A stretch of 64,000 nt of DNA, taken from the NCBI GenBank assembly GCA_018398575.1, contig JAGTXZ010000011.1:2790001-2854000 (forward strand), given 5' to 3'. Below are positions 57,474 through 64,000 of the stretch, piece after piece. How positions within the stretch are numbered: position 1 is the first letter of the stretch; each line of letters starts with the position of its first letter. The notes below the pieces were generated by a model, which was not told the origin of the DNA, ran no database searches, and was given only the letters and a program-made list of their open reading frames with translations. A program made the position numbers and the translations under genes. Source of the stretch: Ampelomyces quisqualis. Lineage: Eukaryota > Ascomycota > Dothideomycetes > Pleosporales > Phaeosphaeriaceae.

Positions 57474-58709
57474 CTATTTCTTCGAGTCCTCCTTGGCCTT
57501 TTCCGCCAACTTGGCAGCCTCGTCGCCACGCTTCTTGAGGATCTCGCCAATCTCGCTAATAGCATCTTTCATAATGCTCTGCGCCTCGTCGCCATGCTTT
57601 TGCGCAACTTCCTGCAGTTGGCTCAGCTTGGGAATAATCTGGTCGCCTCCGGGAATCTTGTTCAGATACTGGTCGAGGCCGCCGAAGCCAGAGTCCTTGG
57701 CCTTGTTTGCTGCGCTCTTGACGTATTGCTCAAGGTCTCCCGTGTCGCCCTTTTCGACGGCAGACTTGACGCGGTTGTAGAGTTCCTGGACATTGCCGCC
57801 CTTGAGAGCATCGGCGTTCTCTTCAACGAGCTGCTTGACCTTGGGGTTCTTGTCCAGGTAGGGCTTGGCCTGCTCCATGCCCTTGGCCCACGCCTCGTCG
57901 CCGAGCTTCTTGAGCTTGTCGACCTTTTCCTGCACGATGCTCTTGATCTTCTCAATGTTGGCAGGGCTGACGCCCGTCTTGATGACGTCGCCAATCTGCT
58001 TCCACGTCCGGTCGACCTCCTTCTTGGCGTCTGGGCCGTACTTGTCGCCGTACTCCTTCAGCCTGTCCCAGTTGCCGCCGACCTTCTCCTTGAGCTGCGG
58101 GTGGTTGTCCATGATTTGTTGCGCCGAGTCGCCGGCGAGGTCGGCGATGCGGCTCATGTGCTTGGCGAGTATGTCCCAGGTCTTGTGGGCGGTGACGAGG
58201 CTGACGTCGCCGTTGCTGAGGACGCTGCGCATCTCGCTGTAGGCCTCGCTGATGATGCTGTCGACCTCATCGCCGTGCTTCTCGCGCACAGCATCGAGGT
58301 CGTCAAAGGCAGAGTCGACGTAGCCCTTGGCGCCGGGAATGAAGGCAGCGTAGCTCTGCGCGGCATTCCGGAGCCAAGCAAGCGCCTCATTGGGCTCGGG
58401 CGTCGTCTCCTTGATCTTCTGGGTGGCCGAGTTGACGTAGGCCTTGGTCTTCTTGGATGCCATGACGACATCGCGGGCGCCTGATGTCCGGTAGAAGATG
58501 TAGCCCACCGCCATGGCAGCAGCAGCACCAGAGACGGCACCAATTGCGGCATGTGACCCAGCGCCAGAGTTGCCCGCCGTGGCCGATGGGGCTGTCGACT
58601 CAAAGCGTGACTGTTGGACGCGGAATTGCGGCTTTGCCGTCCTCATCACGGGACGGCCAGCGCTGCGAGCGGCGAAGCGCGCATTCTGCATGGCTTGTCT
58701 GGAAAGCAT
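57474..58709 (-). CDS. Mitochondrial helical-repeat (LEA/apolipoprotein-like) protein
   Basis: Single exon, 411 residues. The first 40 residues are rich in Arg, Ala, Ser and Gln without acids (MLSRQAMQNARFAARSAGR), a typical mitochondrial presequence. A small hydrophobic segment at about residues 53-72 (AAIGAVSGAAAAMAVGYIFY) could anchor it in the inner membrane. The remainder is a continuous series of amphipathic helices rich in Lys, Glu, Asp and Ala, ending AKLAEKAKEDSKK, similar in style to LEA proteins and apolipoproteins. No catalytic motif is seen. It is probably a membrane-associated scaffold or stress protein; its specific role is unknown. Confidence 0.8.
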   Translation of the reverse strand: MLSRQAMQNARFAARSAGRPVMRTAKPQFRVQQSRFESTAPSATAGNSGAGSHAAIGAVSGAAAAMAVGYIFYRTSGARDVVMASKKTKAYVNSATQKIKETTPEPNEALAWLRNAAQSYAAFIPGAKGYVDSAFDDLDAVREKHGDEVDSIISEAYSEMRSVLSNGDVSLVTAHKTWDILAKHMSRIADLAGDSAQQIMDNHPQLKEKVGGNWDRLKEYGDKYGPDAKKEVDRTWKQIGDVIKTGVSPANIEKIKSIVQEKVDKLKKLGDEAWAKGMEQAKPYLDKNPKVKQLVEENADALKGGNVQELYNRVKSAVEKGDTGDLEQYVKSAANKAKDSGFGGLDQYLNKIPGGDQIIPKLSQLQEVAQKHGDEAQSIMKDAISEIGEILKKRGDEAAKLAEKAKEDSKK

Positions 58710-59054
58710 CGTGGTGATGGATTGGGAGAAAGTCGAGTGTCAATTGCGGAATGATTGATGAAAGAGAGCGGATTGGGTGTTTCCAAGACGCTGTTGTGTG
58801 ATGTACGAGAAGTCAAGTTGGGGCATGTAGCTTTATGGGAGGGCTAGAGGTAGAGGAAACTGGCCTTGGATTCACTAGCGGGTGATGTCATGATGAGCGC
58901 CGACAGGACACTAACTTAGTTGGGTAAGAAGCCACCAGGAACCACGCACGGCCCACGGGTCCACCGACTCCACCGTCAACCTTACTTTCACGTGATTCCG
59001 AAGCTTCCGAACATGACACTCCGCCGGCCAACAACGACGAGAATGACGACTCAT
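58710..59054. other. Intergenic region
   Basis: This 345-bp stretch holds the promoter of the mitochondrial helical-repeat gene and the 3' flank of the deaminase-family gene, both on the minus strand. No other feature seen. Confidence 0.6.
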
Positions 59055-60262
59055 CTACAGCCCTGGATCGACATGGTACAGCTCTCTCAGCATATCCTTC
59101 TTCGCACCTCCAGAAGCCCAGCACATGTTTATAGCGTTCTCCGCCAACTTCTGCACCTCCACATTCGTAAAGCCGCAGTATTTCTTCACCACCAGCAAGT
59201 TTTCCAACACCCATGTATCCTCCATAAACGCCGGGTCGTCGCTCGCAATACTGAATATGATGCCGGCGTCGAACAGAGCTCGAATGCGCTCAAATACCTC
59301 GTCTAGTGGTTGGTGGCGAATATACGACCACGGGCAGATTGTCATTCCGAGCTCTTTCGATTTGATGAGTGCCATGAGACTCGCATCGCCAGCCGCATTG
59401 AGTCCGCGGTCAATTCTATCTGCCCCAGTGCCAGCGATACCCAATGCTACTTGATGAATGTGATCGAGTGGATAAGGCTTGCCAACATCGCAATGTGCTG
59501 TAAGACGGAACCCATCGCTTCTCGCTCGGGCGAATACTCCGTCAAACAGCGAAGGGGGTCTACCCACTTCATTCGAGTCGAGGCCAATCCCAATGATCAT
59601 ATCGCGATACTTCAGCGCTGCATTGTAATGCTCCATGGCGGACTCTGGCGATTCATCCCGAAGAAAGCACATGATCCAAGCAGACTTCACCTAACACATG
59701 CCGTGAGTCAGAAACAAACACGCTTCCCAAGAAGAAAACATAACAAGCTTACATCCAGCTCCCGTTCCGCCTTCCCCTGCGCCGCCCGAAACCCCTCCAT
59801 CATTGTCTCCCACCTCGTCCCCACCCGCGTATGACCCTGCGGATCGAAGAAAATCTCCGCATACCGCACATTCATCCCCGCCGCGCGTTCGTAATACTCC
59901 ATAACTAGATCGTGATAATCCAAAGTCGTTTTCAGCGCTTCAAATCCACCGTAATACGCTTCGAAAAAAGTTAATGTCTCCTCGCTATTGTCCATGCGGT
60001 TCCCGGCACGTGGCTTCAAGGTATCGTGTGAGTCGCGCAGTTCTTCGAGGGAAGAGAATGGCTGGTTGGTGCGGGGGTTGGTGATGGGTTGGGCGTTGCG
60101 TTGCGAGAACTTCCACTTCATGTCGGCGCTTATGATGCCTTCGATGTGGATGTGCAGTTCGACTTTTGGGATGGCGCCGATGTAGGGGTCGTTGGTGGTT
60201 GCTATGGAGCGTCGCAGGGCTGCTCGTTCTGCTACCGATAGCGCGTTCTCGACGTCTGTCAT
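59055..60262 (-). CDS. Adenosine/adenine-deaminase-family metal hydrolase
   Basis: Two exons, 60262-59753 and 59690-59055, encoding 381 residues. The 62-nt intron starts GTAAGC, has TTCTGAC and ends GTTAG. The metal site is present: HIHIEG (His37, His39) near the start, the third His in LTAHCDVG, and SDDPAF near the C terminus for the Asp pair. The usual HAGE motif reads HCDV, so the glutamate that protonates the purine ring in adenosine deaminase is replaced by Val, with an Asp one position earlier. It may therefore act on another aminopurine or related substrate, or be a divergent subfamily. Length fits the family. There is no signal peptide, so it is likely cytosolic. Confidence 0.85.
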
Positions 60263-60769
60263 TGTGATTGTAAAGTCGTGTCGGTAGGCGTGAAGGTGAG
60301 AATGCAGTCGGCGATTGTAGTCGGCAAATCAGGCTTAGGGAATATGCCGATACTGATTTAGAGTTTAGATGGGTGTTCAGTGATAGCTTTAAGCAAGATG
60401 ATGAAAAGGACTTGTACATATTTGATGACTCACAGTCAGACCTTTCAGTTGATTACTGGATAGAAAAACCAAGGAATGTACCGCCAAGGAGGGCGGAAGC
60501 CGACGCGCTCCTAGACAATTGGAGTAAAAAATAATAAGAATTGCGACAAGAGTCATTGCAGTATGATAGCTATAGATGTCTAGTCATCGCATCCAGCATT
60601 TCAGGAATAGCGACTCTTGCTACCAAGGGGTTATGGCAACAGTACATCCATCGAATATGGCGTAAGGCACAGATCCTTGCATCTTCCATTGTGGAATTCC
60701 CTGCATATACTTTGCGATTTTACACGCCGATCTCGAGAAGGGCGCAATCCTTAGTGCTGCACCACTAGA
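60263..60769. other. Intergenic region
   Basis: About 0.5 kb upstream of both the deaminase-family gene (-) and the next + strand reading. Only a 75-codon open frame of no clear meaning lies here. Confidence 0.55.
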
Positions 60770-61424
60770 ATGGCAGAACTAGCGAGGCTTACAAGCCTAT
60801 CGCAGTCCCTAACGTCTTTCTCGGCCTGTGTAGTATGTACGACTGGCATGTATCGTCGAGATGTGTACACAATCCTAGAGGACTTGCCAATACAACTGAA
60901 GGATCTAGCAACAAATGTCGAAGCGCATGATCAAGATCAAGAAATACATCGTCGGACTGCAACTTCATATGTCGCGGCGTTCAATCTTCTGAACCACATT
61001 CTTGATTGGTTTTTGAAGGACAGTCGGATTCAGTACATGGCAGGTATCCTTTATAGAATACTGTGCTGACGTGGCAGTCACTGGTATCAGGATTTTCGCT
61101 GATCCGATCGGCTTTACTGAAAAACTCAGAGAGTATCAGGCAGAGCTCAAAATGGTGTCTCAAGGCTTCGAAACGCGTTACGGTCAGCTCGCACGGGACG
61201 ATGGACAGCAGACTTTACAGCAGCAGTACTGGGCAATGTACACTTACGCAAGCTCCCAGGCAAGCATCGACAAGCGCCTTGCGACGATTGAAGAGAAGTT
61301 GTCTAAAGTTACCTTGGCGCAGGACAGAACAGTAGGGTCGCCGCTATATCATCACATGCGCTCCATTGATTCGCGAAAATATAAGGCTAGGCAGTCCCTG
61401 TCAGACCACAGTCACCTCATTTAG
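60770..61424 (+). CDS. Possible STAND/NACHT N-terminal-like fragment
   Basis: Two open segments, 60770-61043 and 61078-61424, join in frame across a 34-nt GTATCC...TGCTGAC...GCAG segment to give 206 residues. The reading is helical and polar, with an FNLLNHILDWFLKDSR block followed by a YQAELKMVSQGFETRYG block, reminiscent of the N-terminal helical regions that precede NACHT modules in fungal STAND proteins. No NTPase domain follows. It could be a small stand-alone protein, a truncated relic, or two chance frames; 34 nt is shorter than almost all fungal introns, so a frameshifted pseudogene is also plausible. Confidence 0.3.
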
Positions 61425-61683
61425 ATCGGACTCCGAAGTCTTCACTTGCATTGCATGAACTGGGGTAGCTAGCGAATCAGAACGCGATACCAAAGCTTTG
61501 AAGTGCCCGTGCGCCCCCCATCAAGTCGCGGCCTGGCTATGGAGTATGTACTGGCTGACATGTCTGCTGCAGACATGAAAACATGTCAGATATCTTTCGT
61601 TGGACCTCTCCTCCTGAATCTATGTTTCTTTCTATTCCAGTACGCATTTATGTGAGCCGCTGTTTCCGTCAGTGACGTTCGTT

Positions 61684-63015
61684 ATGGCAGCGCTGAGCCC
61701 GGAAGAAGTGGCAAAGCTAAGGGCAAGCGATGATGCTACCCTTCGAGTGCCTCTTATCGTTGGACATGCAGTATGTCTCTTCGTGGCTGTTGTGTCAGTC
61801 ACCTTGAGGTTTTGGGCTCGACGTCTTGTAAAGACCTTTCTGGGGGCGGACGACTGGGTGAATGGAGCGGGCTTGGTAAATACTTGACATTGCGATAAAA
61901 ACTGGTTTTCGCTAATGATTATTCCAGTTGATTACAGGAACGTATACCGCCATCAGCTGGGTGTTGATCGAGAATGGTATGGGGCGGCACGTCTGGTGGC
62001 TGGACCATCTTGAACAATTCGTAAAGGTATATTGCTACCCGCTGAAAGCACGTGATAGCGCAGGGCTGATGTTTCATAACGTCGCAGCTCTCACTTGTAG
62101 CAGAGGTCACCTACATTGTGGCCATTCTGCTCATCAAGTTGTCGATCCTTCTCCTGTACCACCGTATGTTCCCTCAGCTGTGGTTCAAATGGACGTTACT
62201 AGGACTCGGTATATTCATCACTTCCCATTGTCTCGCAAGTTTTATTACAACTCTTGTCCGATGTACCCCCATGGAATCGCTGTGGGAAACGGTGAGCAGC
62301 AAGCACTGTATCAATTATCCTTTGTTAGTCACGATAACTGGCATCATCAACATCCTCACGGACGTTGCTATTCTGGCTCTCACGATTCCATTACTATGGG
62401 GTCTGAATCTATCGACAGCCAGAAAGATGTTGTTGCGACTTGTTTTCATGATCGGCGCAGCGTAGGTTGGATCATTTCTATTCCAGATAGCATTCACTAA
62501 CTTCAATCCTCAGGGCATGCGTAGCCAGTCTCTTGCGCCTTGTCTACACTGACAAACATAGCAACAGTGATGACCCTACATGTAAGCTCCCGCACGGCTG
62601 GAAGCCGTGCTTCACTAACTAGGCCGTAGGGGACAATGCAATACCTGCACTAATAACGACTGTTGAGCTCTGCATCGGTCTGTTAGCTACCAATCTGCCA
62701 ACCTACCGCCCCTTCATCTCGCGTCTGGTAGCGAGTGAACGCGCCAATGGAGCTCCGAAACAGTCGTCGAAAGGATCCGGGCCGTGGTTTCCAGTCGAGG
62801 ATTCCCTGCAAGTTGCGATCAGTAGCCACTATACCAGACGACAAAGTGGTGGCTACACCGATTTGGATTTTGAAAATGTCGAGATGTTAGATGGACAGAG
62901 GAGTCAGAAGGCAAAGAATCGGCCTGAGAACAGTGATCGGCTCATGTGGAACGAGATTCGCGATAACGAGATTCGAGTGACAACTACCTTTAGGACAACC
63001 GAATCAAAAGACTGA
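61684..63015 (+). CDS. Rhodopsin-domain integral membrane protein (second copy type)
   Basis: Five exons: 61684-61875, 61928-62026, 62088-62461, 62514-62581 and 62630-63015, encoding 372 residues. Introns begin GTAAAT, GTATAT, GTAGGT and GTAAGC and end in CAG or TAG; the last uses a GTAG acceptor so that the Trp of DPTWDNA is kept. Seven hydrophobic helices are visible, with GADDWVNGAG after helix 2, LLIKLSILLLYHRMF in the middle, CTPMESLWE after it, and INILTDVAILALTIPLLW. The tail is polar and ends EIRVTTTF...KD, as in many family members. It belongs to the same fungal rhodopsin-domain family as the gene at 49478-50944 but is diverged, so not a recent duplicate. Function unknown. Confidence 0.88.
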
Positions 63016-63243
63016 AACAAACTTTAAACCCTCGCCACGTGGGTTCTTTGCTATTTCTAATACAGAGCGTACAAACTTCTCCTTTGAAGCAGAGTCATGT
63101 GTATTCAATGTCAACTCCGGCTCTCCCAGAACCCTGTGTAGTTCACTCCTGCTGATCTAGCAAATGGGCAATCACCCGATGAAGATAACCTTGATCGCAC
63201 ATGATCTGAGCTTTATGGACTTTTCCTTGCCCGCCTCCTTACT

Positions 63244-63774
63244 TCACATCAACCTCGTATTTTTCCTCGCCCTCTCAAGCGCCATGCCCATCGCCACACC
63301 AGCCAAGAATCCGCCTTTGCCTTCAACATCTGCTTTGCACTTCTTCGCTGTCTCAATCTCCTTACTCGCAAGCCTGATCATGTCTTGAGAATTCTTCTTG
63401 TCTGTTTCTGCCTCCGCAATTTGAGCCTCAAAGTCCGTCTTTGCGGCCTTGGCGGCAATGTTGAGCTCGGTGATTTTGGTTCGAGCTGCTGTGAGCGCTT
63501 CCATGCGAGCGTTGATGGACTCGAGTGCGCACTTTTCAGATGTAATTTGCTCGATAGATTGTTCGCAGACATGTAGAATGGCTTTGGTTTCGTCTTGACA
63601 CTTGGAGGTTGTGGACGCGAGGCACCTCTTGACATGAGCGATGGGATCTGTCCATTGTTTCACATGGACGTCGTGAATTTCATTCTTCTTCGTGTTTGCG
63701 GTAATGGATTCTACGTTTCGAAGCCATAGCACTTGCCTTTCTTCTGCCGTGGTTGAGACCTCCTGAGTCCTCAT
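63244..63774 (-). CDS. Coiled-coil protein of unknown function (5' end uncertain)
   Basis: An open frame from the ATG at 63774 gives 176 residues. The body is a long Lys/Glu/Ala helix with heptad-like spacing from about residue 60 to 145, probably a coiled coil, then a Gly-rich segment GKGGFLAGVAMGMALERARK. A second open frame, 63925-63680, begins with a good ATG (MAPLQKSSSLSPSP) in another phase and could be the real first exon, but I found no convincing splice joining the two. I do not recognise the family. Confidence 0.45.
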   Translation of the reverse strand: MRTQEVSTTAEERQVLWLRNVESITANTKKNEIHDVHVKQWTDPIAHVKRCLASTTSKCQDETKAILHVCEQSIEQITSEKCALESINARMEALTAARTKITELNIAAKAAKTDFEAQIAEAETDKKNSQDMIRLASKEIETAKKCKADVEGKGGFLAGVAMGMALERARKNTRLM

Positions 63775-64000
63775 CGATATATGCAATGACGTCTTGTGAT
63801 GGGCAGAAATCTGGGACCCAACCTGCGTCAGATGGCATCAATTCACTTGGTAGCTGCAGTCTCTCGACGAGGAGAGTGGTAGTAGGCGAAGGGCTTAGTG
63901 ATGAGCTCTTTTGTAGAGGAGCCATTGATGTGGACGGTTGGCGGCGTATGAGCCTTGGGATTCATTACCTAAGTATAAGTCAGCAAACAGTAACGCTGCT

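Noticed and set aside
57405..58484. 359-codon + strand ORF over the mitochondrial helical-repeat gene
   Set aside because: Leu/Val-rich antisense shadow of a Lys/Glu/Ala-rich coding sequence.

Overview
The window is nuclear DNA of a filamentous ascomycete (Pezizomycotina; a Dothideomycete is my best guess). The evidence is short 47-78 nt GT-AG introns with CTAAC/CTGAC-type branch sites, the gene families present (HET, fungal rhodopsin-domain membrane proteins, Zn2Cys6 regulator, BBE-type flavoprotein, GMC oxidoreductase, flavocytochrome b2), and a sharp split between gene-rich DNA of balanced composition and one AT-rich block of dead retrotransposons with repeat-induced-point-mutation (RIP) scars. 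No species can be named from sequence alone. All intron and start choices are read by eye.

Left gene-rich arm (1-19.9 kb): the 3' end of a membrane-protein gene; a PhoD-like phosphatase (+); NBP35, a cytosolic Fe-S scaffold ATPase (-); the ubiquitin-activating enzyme UBA1 (-); a secreted or cell-surface cysteine-rich single-pass membrane protein (-); a three-exon GMC oxidoreductase (-); an 828-residue protein I do not recognise (+); and a HET-domain incompatibility-type gene (-) facing the repeat block.

AT-rich block (about 19.97-43.05 kb): two complete but inactivated Ty3/gypsy LTR retrotransposons in + orientation. Element 1 (21008-33927) has 186-bp LTRs and is unusually long (12.9 kb), with extra antisense coding relics between pol and the 3' LTR. 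Element 2 (35674-42767) has 300-bp LTRs and a 5-bp target duplication. Decay is almost confined to C in TCA/CCA contexts (TGA/TGG on the other strand), while ACA/GCA survive. Two small inverted-repeat elements inside the block lack this scar and look younger. A 0.4-kb ATT microsatellite lies between the LTR elements.

Right gene-rich arm (43.1-64 kb): a membrane-anchored monothiol glutaredoxin with a GC-AG intron (+); a small Cys-rich coiled-coil protein (+); a tRNA-Leu(AAG); a flavocytochrome b2-type FMN dehydrogenase (-); two rhodopsin-domain membrane proteins (- and +); a secreted bicovalent-flavin BBE oxidase (+); a short Zn2Cys6 regulator (+); a mitochondrial helical-repeat protein (-); an adenosine-deaminase-family protein lacking the usual HAGE glutamate (-); a possible STAND N-terminal-like remnant (+); and a coiled-coil protein (-).

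The most unusual observation is the tRNA-Leu(AAG) at 46618-46766. It has the expected 17-nt anticodon-loop intron plus a second, 50-nt insertion inside the T arm with all the marks of a spliceosomal intron (GTAAGC donor, GCTGAC branch site, CAG acceptor). Removing it restores a perfect T stem-loop while the pol III B box stays intact in the unspliced gene.
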